Below, piece after piece: positions 46,700 through 60,030 of a stretch of 64,000 nucleotides of DNA. Position 1 is the stretch's first letter. Every line of letters begins with the position of its first letter. This stretch comes from Hevea brasiliensis (Eukaryota > Streptophyta > Magnoliopsida > Malpighiales > Euphorbiaceae). The notes under the pieces were generated by a model that was not told the origin of the DNA, ran no database searches, and was given only the letters and a program-made list of their open reading frames with translations. A program made the translations under genes and the position numbers. The stretch spans positions 70,640,324 to 70,704,323 of the forward strand of contig NC_079505.1 of NCBI RefSeq assembly GCF_030052815.1, in the 5' to 3' direction.

Positions 46700-49600
46700 A
46701 ACACTATGGTGTCAGGTAATCTTTGCATTAGAAGTTTCAATATACATGTTTTGATTAATCCTTGTGCATCCCATTCTTTTGTTAAACCTGAAACAATTCT
46801 GAGATTGGGTTTAGTAGTTTTGAGTCTATAATTTCCATTGCTTATTAGTGGGCCTAAGTGTGATCCATCGGTGATAAAAATGATTTGTTATGCTTGTCTA
46901 GTGATGGTGGAGGATAAATGTTTTCTAGCTGACTTGGTGGTCTTAAAATTGACAAATTTTGATGTCATTCTAGGGATGGATTGGCTCTCAGCCAATTGTG
47001 CCACCTTAAACTACAGAAACAAGGTAGTAAGGTTCAAAGGATTGGATGGGTCGAAGGTAGTTTTTCAGGGAGATCAAACAACAGCAGTGAAGGGGGTGAT
47101 CTCCATGATGCAAGCCAGTAAGATGCTCTTAAAAGGATATAGAGGGTTTCTAGCTCATGTTAGAGAGGTTATGGAGAGTAGAAGTGGATCAGAATTAGTT
47201 CCTATGGTAAGAGAGTTTCTAGATGTATTTCTTGAGGAACTACCTAGACTGTCACCAAAGAGGGAGATAGATTTTGAAATTGATCTAGTGCCTAGTACTA
47301 AACCCATATCTATTCCTCCTTATAGAATGGCTCTTGTAGAGTTGAAAGAATTGAAAGAACAACTGCAGGAATTAATGGATAAGGGATTCATTTGATGGAG
47401 TACTTCTCCTCAGGGTGCTCCAGTATTATTTGTAAAGAAGAAAGATGGATCCTTGAAGCTGTGCATTGACTATAAGCAGTTGAATAAGGTAACTATAAAG
47501 AACAAGTACCCTCTACACTATATTGATGATTTGTTTGATCAATTGGCTAGAGTTAGTTGTTTTTCAAAGATAGATTTGAGGTCTGGATATCACTAGTTAA
47601 GGATTAAGGAGTCATATATTTCGAAGACTGCCTTTTCAAACTAGATATGGGTATTGTGAGTTTCCTATGATGCCATTTGGGTTAACAAATGCCCTAGCTG
47701 CATTTATGGATCTCATGAATAGGGTGTTCAAATAATATATGGATCACTTTATAATCGTGTTTATTGATGATATATTGGTGTATTTTAGAAGTCTAGAAGA
47801 GCATGAACAACATCTAAGAATAGTACTTCAAACACTGAGGGAGTGTTAGTTATATGCCAAGTGCTCTAAGTGTGAGTTCTAGCTAAGAAGTATATCCTTT
47901 TTAGGACATATAGTGTCAAAGAATGGAATTGAAGTGGATCTTAAGAAGGTAGAAGCAGTGGCAGATTGGCCTAGGCTAACCTTAGTGACAGAGATCAAGA
48001 GTTTTCTTGGTTTAGCTATCTATTATAGGAGATTTGTACCTGATTTCTCCAAGATAGTTGCTCCAATGACTAGGTTAACTAAGAAGAATAGGAAGTGTGA
48101 ATAGAGTGATGGATGTGAGGAGAGCTTTCAGAAGCTTAACGAGTGTTTGATTTTAGCACTAGTTTTGGCTTTGCCTATGGGTAATGAAGATTCACTATCT
48201 ACCGTGATACCTCTGGAGTGGGTTTGGAATGTGTTCTTATGCAGAAGGGAAGAGTAATAGCTTATGCTTCAAGACGAAGAAGCATGAAGCTAATTATCCC
48301 ACTTATGACTTAGAAATTAAAGCCATAGTTTTTGCTTTAAAAAAGTAGAGACATTATCTTTATGGAGCAAAATGTGAGATCTTCACAGACCACAAGAGTC
48401 TCCAGTACATCTTCAAGCAGAAAGAGCTGAATCTCAAATAGAGAAGATAGGTAGAGCGACTCATTGATTATGACTGTATAATCTAGTACCATCTATAAAA
48501 AGCAAATGTTGTTGCAGATGCCCTCAATCAAAAATTATTTGGTAGTTTTGCTCATATGTCCATAGAAAGGTGGCCCATCTTGAAGGAGTTGCACTAGCTA
48601 ATTAGAGAAGGGTAACAGCTAGAGTTATTAGCCAAGGGTACCTGGATAGCTCAAATGAAAGTGACATTAGTGTACCTAAGGCAGAAATAACATGTAGACC
48701 CTAAGTTGGTAAAAATAGCAGAAGCAGTATAGAAAGGTAAGAGCAGTGAGTTCCATTTCGATAGAAAAGGAGTGTTAAGATTTGGCAATTTGTTGTGTAC
48801 CAAATGACATCCAACTCAAGGGAGACATTATGAGGGAAACATATAATGCTAAGTATAATGTGCACCCTGGAACTACCAAAATGTATCAGGACTTGAAGAA
48901 GGTGTATTGGTGGCCTTCCTTGAAGAGGGAGATTACACAGCTTGTGACTGCTTGCGAGGCTTATCAGAGAGTGAAGCTGGAGCATTAGAAACTAGCAGGA
49001 ATGCTTAACCCACTACCTATTCTAGAGTGGAAATGGGAAAATGTGGCCATGGACTTTGTTGTGAGGTTTCTAGTAGTCTCCAACAGACATGACTCGATAT
49101 AGGTTATAGTGAACAGGTTGACTAAAACTGCTCACTTCATTCCCATTAAAGTTAACTATTCGGTGGATAAGTTGGCTCAAATGTACATAGCGAAGATAAT
49201 CAGGTTGCATGGAGCTCCAGTGACAATAGTTTCTGATCGAGGTTTGTAGTTCACATCAAGGTTTTAGCACCATCTTCAAAATAAGTTAGGCACTAGGTTA
49301 TACTTCAGCACAACCTTTCACCTTCAAACAAATGGACAATACGAAAGGACCATACAAACTTTAGAGGATATGTTGAGAATGTATGTACTTAACTTTGGTG
49401 GATCATGGAAAAATTACTTGCCCCTAGTTGAGTTTGCATATAACAATAGCTATCATTCTAGCATTGGAATGACACCATATGAAGCTCTGTATAGGAGGAA
49501 ATATAGGTCTCTTGTGTGTTGGGAAGAAGTAGGTGAAAGAGCTATAGTAGGAACGGAGTTGGTGAAAGTCACCAATTAAGCCATGCCCTCAATTAGGGCA

Positions 49601-50090
49601 AGGTTGAAGATAGTAGCTAGTAGATAGAAAAGTTATATAGATCTCCATAGAAGAGAAGTGGTTTTTCAGGAAGGGAATATGGTGCTTCTAAAGGTGTCTC
49701 CAATGAAGGGTGTCATTCGATTTGGAAAGAGTGGCAAACTAGCATCAAGGTACATGGGACATATGAAGTGTTGCAAAGGGTAAAAAATGTATCCTATAGG
49801 TTAGCTTTGCCATAAAAAATGGAAAGAATCCATCCAGTGTTCTATGTTTCTATGTTGAGGAAGTTCATGTCAGATCCGAACAAGGTTGTAAGTGAACCAG
49901 ATAAGGAAGTTTTAGAAGATCTTTCTTATATTGAACAACCTGTCTGGATTATAGACCCTTAAGTAAGAAAGTTGAGGAACAAGGAGATACCTATGGTTAA
50001 GGTATTATGGAACCACCACAACGTGGAAGAGTGCACGTGGGAAACCCGTGATTCCATGATACAAAAATATCTCCTCCTTTTCTAAGTTTG
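46700..50090 (+). pseudogene. Gypsy pol, many nonsense codons
   Basis: Protease region: FNIHVLINP and FDVILGMDWL (about 46960). RT: VREFLDVFLEELP (about 47208), [17 protein letters not shown] (about 47438) and a catalytic FIDD at 47760-47771. RNase H follows ([12 protein letters not shown], about 48380). Integrase: HPGTTKMYQDL...YWWPSL (about 48870), a zinc-finger Cys apparently changed to Tyr in CEAYQ, VSDRG (about 49230) and NNSYHSSIGMTPYEALY (about 49440). The C-terminal segment looks chromodomain-related. Most of the stops are TAG at places where the family has Gln or Trp. The protein is not functional. Confidence 0.88.
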
Positions 50091-50175
50091 TTCTATATGT
50101 TATGTTTTTTATGTTATGCTTTTATGTGTTTGTTTTAACATTCGAGGATGAATGTTCTTAAGGGGGCTAGGTGAA

Positions 50176-52485
50176 TGTAATACCCGCCATTTTTCAATGT
50201 CAGAATATCTATCCTTGACATTAAATTTTGGTGAAAAGAAAAACTTCTCTGATAAAGAAGTGGCGGTAAGGTGTGAAAGTATGTTCATGTATGTGGGTTT
50301 AAAATGTTCAAAATGTATTTAAGAAAGAAAAATGTTTTAGAAGTTTTATTTCCTTAAAGTGGTTGTTTTGGGTAGAAGAAACTTCCGCAGCCAAAGGATA
50401 GACTTTCGGGAGCTGAAGTCTTTTTTATGATTTGGACTCCCATTTGGATAGAACGAACTCCGGCAACCAAAAATATGGATTTTGGTAGCCAAAAGTCCCC
50501 TAACTATCAAGGTTATAAAAAGGGACCATAACTTATTTTCTACCCAAAACACTTGGGTTTTCCTTCGTTTTCCTTCTTTTCTCTCTCCCTCAACTACTGG
50601 GGCATACAAGGAGCTCTTTGAAGAAATTTCCTTAGATTTTTGAAGATCTAGAGGGGAATTCTTCCATTTAGAAGTGTGGAAGAGTAGATTCAAGTTTTTA
50701 AGTTTTAGTTCTCTCACCTCCAAGCTCTAAGAAAAGAGGTAACTTTATTTTCTTCTTGATATAATGGGCAGATATAAGAAAGTTGATGAAAGATGAGGTT
50801 TCTATAACTTTAATTTTATGAAAAGTTGTTTTTTAATTGAGTTTTGGGGAAATTTGTATATGTTAGAGCTAAAGTTTTGTGATCTTTTATTTAAGTTGGA
50901 TGTTTTATAGTTAGAATAGTTATGTTTAAGTATTATGGGCTTTAAATGGCTAGTTTTCCTTGATGGATTTGAAGAAATCCATTTATATGCTAAGTTGGGT
51001 ATAGGGGAAACCTATGTTTTCAGTTTTTGATTAATGTATATGGGTAGTAAGCATGTTTTCAAGTTGTTTTCGACCCCAAAATGTGTATATGTGACAAAAT
51101 TATGTTTTGGAACTTTGAAATGAGTTTAAGCATTAATGGGAGAAGGAATTTGCAGATTTTTAACTTGGGAATTATAGAAATTCCTAGGTTTGATAGTCAA
51201 AAGCTAGAGATTCGACAATCAAAGCATGCAGTTTCTCAGAAAATCTAGAAAATTTCTAGGTTCGGCAGCCAAAGTCTTGGACTTTGATAGCCAAAGTCAG
51301 CACTGGACAAAAGTGCTGTCCAAAGCCTAAGACTTTGGCAACCAAAGTATGTTCTGCCTAACTTTTTCTCCCTTCTTTTCTAAGGTTTCAAAACATTGTT
51401 TCATGGTTCCTAAGGGCTTAGAATATGATGTTTATGATATGTATAGATTTTTAGAACCTTGTATAATCCTCTAGGGTCTGATTTTATAGGATTGAGCTTA
51501 AGGGACTCAAAAGGGTAAGGATCTGAGGATAGCCCTTGTTCGAGTAAGGTAGTTAATAGGCTACAAGAGGTAAGTAACTCTAACCTTAATAAAATGAAAA
51601 ATATTTGCAGGTAATTAATGAGCATCCTCATGCATCATTTAATATTTATTTAGGATGTATGTACCTAGAACATGAAAATGTTGCATTATTTCATAATTTG
51701 TTGTTGGTGCAGATGACCCACTAATTCTCCCCATGTTATGATTATGTAATGTTATGTATGTTATGGATCCATAAGCAAATCCCATGGGGAGATCTTTAAG
51801 TTGCCCTTCAAGGAAGATTTATAAGTTACCCTAGGGTATATGACATAGGTCATGTTTAAAAGGAAATTTTGGGGAGTTACTGGTGATAATATTTACCTTA
51901 GGTGAAATGTTTATGATATGAAATTCCATGTGAATGATGCATTGCACATGTATGAATGAATGATACAATTAATGATGGTTAATTTACTCACTGAACTTAT
52001 GTAAGCTTACCCCCTTCCCATAACACCCAGGTGCAAGGTTGCAGGACTAGAACAGTTCTTCGAAGAGAAAGCTTCAAGGGTTAGCAAATCCTTTATGTAC
52101 GATGTATGTGTAGATGGACATGTAATTTATGAATGGATAGTACTTTGCTGGTGATTAAATAAAAAAATAAAAATTAGAAATATGTAATTTTTTTTTTTAA
52201 GTATGATGATATATATGTTCTGTTAACTCTTTCGAGGGTACGCATGTTGAACCATTACACTTTTGATCTTACGTATGTTAAGGTTCAAATTATGAACCAT
52301 TATTTGTTAAGGATGTTTATGTATGGATGAAAAAAACTAAGGGGTAATGATTTGAAATATGCTTATATGGTGAGATGCAGGAATGGATGTATGTTTTTTA
52401 GGTTTTAGGCTTGCTATGGGTTCCGACAGCCTTAAGCTGACTCAATTCCTAGCACCAATAACGGCCCCTGGTGTTGGTCGTTACA
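50176..52485 (+). repeat. Gypsy 3' LTR (2310 bp)
   Basis: Begins TGTAATACCC right after the polypurine tract and ends GTTACA. A TATA box (TATAAAA, 50514-50520) marks the U3/R region. Its last 314 bp match the 5' LTR fragment. Its segment 50231-50360 occurs inverted at 39848-39976. Phrases such as GGCAGCCAAAG and TTTGGCAACCAAAG recur within it (51240-51350), with a short related run near 50390-50490. Confidence 0.85.
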
Positions 52486-52499
52486 AAATACAAACCAAA

Positions 52500-53591
52500 C
52501 CTAGGTTTTATGAAACCTTGGGGATGTGCTACATTTGCTCATGATCCATCCCACAGATTTGAAAAACTAGGTCCAAAGAGAAGTAAGTGTATCTTTATAA
52601 TATACTTTAAACAATAGAAAGGATATCTTATAAAAGGTGAGCAAGAAAATGGAAGTATAACTGAATTTGAATCATGAGATGTCACATTCTTAGAGAATGA
52701 TTTTCCAAAGTAGGGTGAGATAGGTCAAGACTTATCTCTATTTGAAAATCATGATCAATATGCTTCCACTATAGAAATTCAAATGGATATACTTTCGAGT
52801 AGTAGCAATATAAATATGATAAATATGTTCATCTGGAATCACCATTGCACCCTAAAGTGAGTCCCACTTTGATGCCTGGTTCGAGTTGAAGTAACATACC
52901 TATTAATGAGTCAATGAATCAATCTCAGCTATGTTGAACAAGTTGTACAAGGGTTCCCCATCATCATTTTGAGATTGAAAGGGACGCATTTATAGCTACT
53001 CCCGATGAAAAAGAGCTAAAAAATATAAAAGAGGCTATTTTATGCCCAGCTAAAGAAAAATGGATTAAGGAAATAGAAGAGGAAAAGGAGTGTATGGAAT
53101 CCAATCAAGTTTGGAAACTTTTTGAATTACCTAAAGAATGTAGGGCAATGGGGAAGAAGTGGTTCTCAAGATAAAGTGTTAGGCTGACAGCAATATTGAA
53201 AGATACAAAGCTCGCCTAGTGGCTAAGGGGTATACACAACTATGAGGACAATTTTTCACTTGTGAGATTTACTTCAATAAGATTAATTTTAGCCATAGTA
53301 GCTAATTTAAATCTTGATTTACATCAAATGGATGTGAAGTCTGCCTTTCTCAATGGAGAATTGGAAGAGGAAATATATAAGGAATAGCCAATAGATTTCG
53401 TCAAAAAAGGCCAAGAACACAAAGTGTGTTGACTTTTGAAGTCAATTTATGGCCTTCAACAATCTTTAAGGCAATGGTATATTAAGTTTCATAATGCAAT
53501 CATGTCATTTGATTTCAGTATGATTCATGAGGACCACTGCGTATATATCAAGCAATCTAAAGATAAATTTGTAATCTTATCATTGTATATA
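52500..53591 (+). pseudogene. Second copia pol fragment, left part (integrase end to RT)
   Basis: Begins at the C-terminal part of integrase (KPWGCATFAHDPSH, about 52539; KLGPKRSKCIF) and passes into RT (KEKWIKEIEEE, about 53053; HQMDVKSAFLNGELEEEIY, about 53320; KSIYGLQQSLRQWY, about 53438) with many stops. It ends at LYI, at the first residues of the catalytic YxDD motif, where a 4-kb insertion intervenes. The gag, protease and main integrase parts are missing, cut off at the gypsy 3' LTR boundary. It is unrelated to the nested young copia at nucleotide level and clearly older. Confidence 0.85.
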
Positions 53592-56500
53592 TGTAACACC
53601 CCTCACCCGACTACAGTGTAGCCGAACAAGGCGTGCTACATTTGGTGCCGGAGCACCCTAACTTATCTTACTTTATTTCTTTAAAAATTTTATTCTCATT
53701 ATATTTAATATCGATTATTTTTCGATGGAGAAACTAACGGAGTTTCCTCTATTTATTATCGTTTGACGTATTTTACTATTCACCTGTTTGAAAATTTCAA
53801 TAATATTTTAAAATAAAAATCTCATCCATACTAATAATAATCATCTCATGATTCACATCTCGTTCATATATCTCAATTTCATATTCATTTTCATGCATTT
53901 CCATTCATGCACAATTTATATATATAAGTTCTCAAGTTTCATTAATTTACATGATTTACAGACTGATTACATAAATTCATAATTTACATGATCTACAAAT
54001 TAATTACAGTTCCATAATCTATATTTCAACATACAATTCATAGTTTACATTACAAATAATAACTAATTATATTATACAAAATACATAATATGATCTATAT
54101 GAGTCCTGTCTACATGCATTGCTGAGGAGGTGACAACCTTGAACACTCTACAGATCAGACTCCAAAATCTCTGTTTAGTATTCGTTGGGCTTTAACTTCA
54201 GTACCTGCGCCAGAAAAATAAATCCATCGCGCTAAGCATTGCAACTTAGTGGTGCAATAATATAATAAGAAATAATATATACAAATAAAAATAATTGGAG
54301 CATATTTTCTATACTCAAGAATTTTACTGTGTTCATATGAAATTTTCCATACAATATATCTTTCGTCATTTATGTTGCTCTCTAGAATCACTTCTTTCAT
54401 AAGTTTACAATAATCATTTATATAATGTACAAATAAATCTAAAATTTATACTTATACTTATATTCTTATGAAAGTCACATTTGTAATGTTATTTAAGTTA
54501 TAATTCTTCTACTAGTCTTTTTATCACTTCTTTGATACTTTCTAAGTTGTTTACAATCATTTCGTAGTATTTAAAATTTTTAGAACTAGTTTAATTTACT
54601 TCAAATCATTCTAAGGAACAAATTTTTGGAGTTAATCTAATTTATTTCAGAAATTATTCTCATTTATTTACTTTCTAGCATTTTTAATTGCTAATATTCA
54701 TAACTTATTTTAATAAATTAGACTGCCTAAGTAACCTACGACAGACTGACTAAACTGGATAACGGGTCGTTGGCACTGGACACCGCGGTGTCTCGGGCCG
54801 TCATACCATGGGACGCAGAACGTCAACCACGTATGCAATCAGTATGGCTAAAAAGCCATGATAACACATAATCGGGCATAAAAGTCATGAATATGGGCAT
54901 AAAAGCCATGAATACGGGCATAAAGCCATAAATACAGGCATAAAGCCTTGAATACAGGCATAAAGCCTTTCGCAGTACTGCTAAAATAATACCCTATTGG
55001 CATGCCAAACTATCCAATCTGATACACATGTTTAGGCAATACAAGGACACATAATATCATTAAATATTAATATATTATATCTTATGACTTCATTATTTCA
55101 TGATAAATTTCAATTATAATTTATACATTCATTTGATCATTTATATGATCACAATTCACATCAATTATCCTTTTATACCATTGTACTCAAAGTACTTTTC
55201 CTTTCTACAATAATGAGAATTAATGTCTCATTCATACATTAATATGGTTCATTTATTTATTCATTATGTTATTCATATTAATCACAATTCAAAACAATGG
55301 TTCACATGTACCACTGTATTCAAAACATTTTTCCTTTCTCTCTTGATGGGAACTTAAATCCCAAATGGCATTTTAATCTCATTTATACATTTAACAATTT
55401 ATTCATGTAAATTACATTTCATACTTCAAGTTGTATTGCTAATATATTATGAACTCCATTGGTGTTGGGAGTATAAATCTCAATTACCTATTCCAAGTAA
55501 TCCATGAACATTTCATGGATTCCAAATTTCATGCCTTAATTTCCTCTACCAAGTTAGTTTTTATACTTTGTGTCTTTGTATTACTATTCACATTATTATT
55601 CACTCAAATTATTGACTTTTTAATACATAATAAATTTATTAAACCTAAGTTCACCAAGATACCATATTTTGCATTCTAAAGTTGTTGGTATTGGTTGCCA
55701 ATACCATTTCAAAGCTTATTTCATGTTATTCAAAATTTTCAGATTTCATACCCTAAGTTTACTGTTCCATTGGTCACTGTTACAGTGGAAATTTGGTAAA
55801 ATTTTCTTCATCAAAGTTGTTCCTTATTGTGTCTAGTTACATTTCTTTTTTTGAATCACTCCATTTGGAGTTTTTTAGCTCAAGTTATGGCCTAAATACC
55901 ATAACTGGCCGGGTTGCAAATTTTCCAGATTTTCTGGACAGAACCAAATCTACAGTGTTTTGTATACTAACTGCAGGTCAGTTTTTTAATATGTTATGTT
56001 CAAAATTTGGGTTTGGTTTCTTCATGAAAGTTGTAGGTCTATGTCTCAGCTAGCTGCTGGTAAAATTTCAGGTTAATTAGACCTTTCTACACTGAGTTAT
56101 GACCAAATGAATAAATACTGTTTATTTGGTCATTTTGCCCAGGCAGAATGCAAGTCACTCGGACTAGGGCAATTTTTAGGTCAACTTGGTTTGATTTTCT
56201 GGGCAGGGTTTCTTCACCAAAGTTGTGCCATTATGTGTCTAGTTTCATGTCTAATTGGCCTTGCACCAATTGAACCTATACAACTCAAGTTATAGCTGTC
56301 CAAACTTGCTGGACTCACATTCAGACCTACAGGGCCACTCAAGGCAGCATACCATTTCAATTCCAATAACATAATGGTCTCCAATTTAAGGTCAAAATTC
56401 ATCAAATGGTCACTAATTGACCATTAGGACTTCCATTCACCAACACTTGAGCAAAACCCTAAGTTTGCTCTAAACCCTAACTTCCATACTTAACTTCCAT

Positions 56501-57594
56501 GCAACCTATACTCTATCAACCTATCCATCATATCCATCACATGTATACATTAATTGACATTAATATACAAACTTAATTGAAACTAAACCATCAAACCCTC
56601 ACCCTCTCTTAGCTGCTAAAATTTGAAGTGACCTTAACATGCATATTTTTCTTTCTTTTTCCACAATTCCTAGTTGAATTTAAGGTTTTAACTTGGATAC
56701 AAAAAGAGAGAGGGAGAGAAATAGCACTAACCTCAATTGATAAAATTTCCAAGCTTGCTAACTTCACTTTCTCCACTCCCTTTTGGTCCTAACCTCTTAG
56801 GCAAGATCTAAAATTAAGTTTTTGTTTTGGGGGCTAAGGTTTTTATGGTGGAAATTAAAGGAAATTCAAGCTTGAATTGAAGAAGAAAATGGAGGAAGAG
56901 GGAAACTCATTTCCGGCCAAGAAGTTCAAATGAAGAAGATGACCACTTTTCTTCTTTTATTTGCTTTGTTTTTATCTCTTTAAATGTGTGTGTCTTATGG
57001 TAATTGGTTAGTAAGCTTTTATTGCATAATCTTTACATGTGCATGATGTCATAAATGTTATTTAATATCATTTTATTTGATTTCTTTTTTTATTCATTTT
57101 TAATTAATTTTTCTTTAATATTTATTCATATTTTAAATCATAATAATTATTTACTTAACTGGACAAGTCGGCCAAAAATCATCTCTGAAGACGAAATGAC
57201 CAAAATACCCTCCATTTGGCTTAATAGACTAAAATTGTCTGCACCGATTGAAAAATTTTTTTAAGCATTTTCTCGGAATTCTAATGCCATAGAACCCTCA
57301 ATGACTCTTCTCTGGAGTCTCAAAAATTATTTTATGAATTTTCACCCAGGTCTAGGGCTCCTAGTTGCGAGGACTGCAACTTCCCACTGGGTTACCAATC
57401 ACTAGGGCACCGGCTCATTTAACTTGATTTTATTTTATTTCTAAAATTTTTCCTAAATTTTTCTTATTAATATTTGAGTTATTTATGATTCCTCACTCTA
57501 GTCTAAATATTTTTTCAGGCGTTCTAGCTGTCCAGACCGACACCGGTCACCGGAACAGTAGAATGTGTGGAATTGCTACAGTGAGGGTGTTACA
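53592..57594. mobile_element. 4003-bp insertion, probable solo LTR
   Basis: Begins TGTAACACCC and ends GGGTGTTACA, so it has TG...CA ends with inverted 10-bp termini, flanked by ATATA on each side (53587-53591 and 57595-57599). It has no substantial reading frame, primer-binding site or second LTR. A solo LTR of a large gypsy-type element fits best; 4 kb is long for an LTR but known for some plant families. It contains a minisatellite at 54848-54972. A large nonautonomous element is the alternative. Orientation is not settled. Confidence 0.75.
54848..54972. repeat. Minisatellite, about 18-21 bp units
   Basis: About six variants of a unit like CATGAATACGGGCATAAAGC occur in a row inside the solo-LTR-like element. 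Confidence 0.8.
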
Positions 57595-58570
57595 ATATAG
57601 ATGACACACTTATAGCCAGAAATGATAGTGAGTATCTCAAAACTATTAAAGGATGGTTATCATTTAATTTTGAGATGATAAACATAGGGGAAGCTGCATA
57701 TATCTTTGGAGTTAAGATTTCAAAGGATCTTTCAAAGAAATTATTATCTCTCACATGAGTCATATATCCAAAAGGTTCTAGAGTGATTTAAAATGCAAGA
57801 TTGTAAACCCATAGATACTCCTATTTTTAAAGGTAAAGCTCTAAGCCAAAGACTAGGTCCTAAGACTCCTCAAAAGATAGAGCATATGAAAAATGTTCCT
57901 TATGCCAATCAGTCAGAAGTCTAATGTATGCCATGATGTATACAAGGCCTGATATTTGCCATGTTATTGGCCTGGTGAGTCGATATCAATCCAATCCTGG
58001 GGCAAGCACATTGGAAAGCAGTAAAAAGGATATTAAAGTATCTTAAGGGCACAGCTGATTACTTATTTTGTTATCAAGGAAGTGGTCTACAATTGAAAGC
58101 TATACAGATGCTGATTAGAGAGGTGATTTAGATGAGAGAAAATCTACCTCTGGCTATGCCTTCTTACTAAACAATAGAGCCATATCTTGGTACAATAAGA
58201 AACAATCATGTATAGCTCTATCAACAATGGAAGTTGAGTTCATAGCATTTGTAGTTGTTATGTAAGAAGCTATTAGGTTAAAGCAATTTCTGGCACACTT
58301 GGGAATTTTTAATAGTGTTGTTGAACCTGTAATTGTTTATTGTGATAGTCAAATCACAATAGTTATACAAAGAATCCCAAGTATCATGGAAAAACCAAAC
58401 ACATTGACATCAAGTACAACTTTTTAAGGATATGATTGCACACAAAGAAGTGAACATGAAGTATATTTCCAAGCATGAGATGATAATAGATCCATTTACT
58501 AAGCCTATAGCAAAAGATGTTTTCTATAGGCATGTAAAATCATTAGGATTGTGTAGATGTCAAATGTACT
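57595..58570 (+). pseudogene. Second copia pol fragment, right part (RT to RNase H end)
   Basis: Resumes with the two Asp codons of the RT catalytic motif directly after the target duplication, then the RT thumb region (FNFEMINIGEAAYIFGVKISKD, split by a few changes), HWKAVKRILKYLKGT (about 58010) and the RNase H/C-terminal end (HKEVNMKYISKHEMI, about 58442; DPFTKPIAKDVFYRHVKSLGL, about 58495). Many stops. The two halves match one interrupted gene with no missing codons at the insertion point. Confidence 0.85.
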
Positions 58571-60030
58571 AGTAAATTTATTTTATGTTCATGTAAGACA
58601 CATTATTATGGTAATGTTATTAGCCCCTACTTGCAATTTGTTGCAAAATATACATACATATTTTTATTTACGTTTAAGGACATAATTTTTTTACTATTAG
58701 TAGTATGTAAGACAGATAAAAAGACTAGCCTTCTCACACAGGTAGTTGTTTTATTGACTAAAGAGAAAATAAAGATGAGATAGTTATAATTTTTATATTA
58801 TCTGTCAGATAATATTGAGAGCTCAAAACTTATAAAATGCAAAGTCATCTCAAAAAGTCAAGATTATTGAGTCTCTTTAATAAGTACATTTACATCATGT
58901 GAATAAGTCACATTATTTATCTTAAATGCCAGATGTGAGTTCTGAATGAACAGAGTAGATATGGGAACTCCAATTTGGGAATTAGGAGTGCCTAAATTAT
59001 CATCTGTATGGTATCTAGAGTAAAGACATATGCTCCATGAGAAAGGAGTTTATACTGTAACATGTGATTCGTACCACATGTGCTAGTGTCTAACTAGGGA
59101 AATACAAGTAAAGACTTTGCTTGTAATTGTGTGAGACCCTAAAAGATTATGAGTAATCTTTATTCGTATCCTCATGACTCCAATCTGTTGCTTGAGACTT
59201 AGTTTAATGTTTGCATTCTTAGGGAGTTGCTAAAGGATTATGGAAGATAAGGTTTAGCGGGACATTCATAGAAAAGCGAGTTAAATTAAGGTTGAGAGAA
59301 TCGAGAGAAGAGGAAGATCATTGAGTACTATCAGATTAAATTTGTATTCATAGATTGATCAATTATATTCATCAATGGATATGACATAATTATGAACTCA
59401 AAATACATCTAATGAGACCAGAAGAGATGTAAATGTGACATAATGATATAGGGTACTGCATATTACATCTACTCCATTTCCACCATTCAAGGAGCTATAT
59501 TATCCTAACAAATATATAGCACTTGAGCTCTCAAAGTATGCACTGGTCACACAGTTTATTTGTTAAGTATGAAGATTATAGTAATTGAGAAAGAAAGCTA
59601 ATCCCATCATGAGTGAGTGGGAGAAGAAGGCATGAACACCCATGATGGGCTTTATTTAAATGAGCCCAAAATATAAGGCTTAGAACTTTATTATTATAAG
59701 ACCCCATTATGAGTAGATTTCCTATTGGAATGATAATTGCATGGAGCAATTCTCTTTACTTGTACTGCGTGAAGTATTACAATAGGGTAATACAAGTTGA
59801 CATTAAATAGAAGAATAGAGCCATATATAAACCCAAGAAAAAGAGCCAAAAAAAAAAAAAAGGAGATCTGCATTCTTTGGCATAATTTCGAAGACAAAAA
59901 GGAGAGAAAAAGGGTCTTTTTTTATGGTTCTATATTGGCATTTTTCCTTGGTGTGATTTTGGTCCTACCTAGGTGCTTTCATTTGGTGCTTTATTCTCTA
60001 CAATTTCTTTAAGAATTATCTACAATCCAG
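58571..60030 (+). repeat. Probable 3' LTR/UTR of second copia element
   Basis: Noncoding sequence following the pol end, with a TATA-like TATATAA at 59824-59830 and a downstream A-run. Position and content fit a copia 3' LTR of more than 1 kb. The second LTR is not in the window, so the ends cannot be set. Confidence 0.45.

Larger units (their letters stand above)
39981..52485 (+). mobile_element. Ty3/gypsy retrotransposon (Tekay/Del-like), decayed and nested
   Basis: The element runs from a partial 5' LTR (39981-40290, matching 52172-52485) through a primer-binding site, broken gag and pol, a polypurine tract (AAGGGGGCTAGG, about 50159) and a 2310-bp 3' LTR. Pol order is protease, RT, RNase H, integrase, which defines gypsy. 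The region after the integrase ends in a chromodomain-like segment (ECTWE near 50030), and the long LTR also suits a Tekay/Del chromovirus. A complete copia element is inserted in gag. Many stop codons show that it is long dead. Confidence 0.85.
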
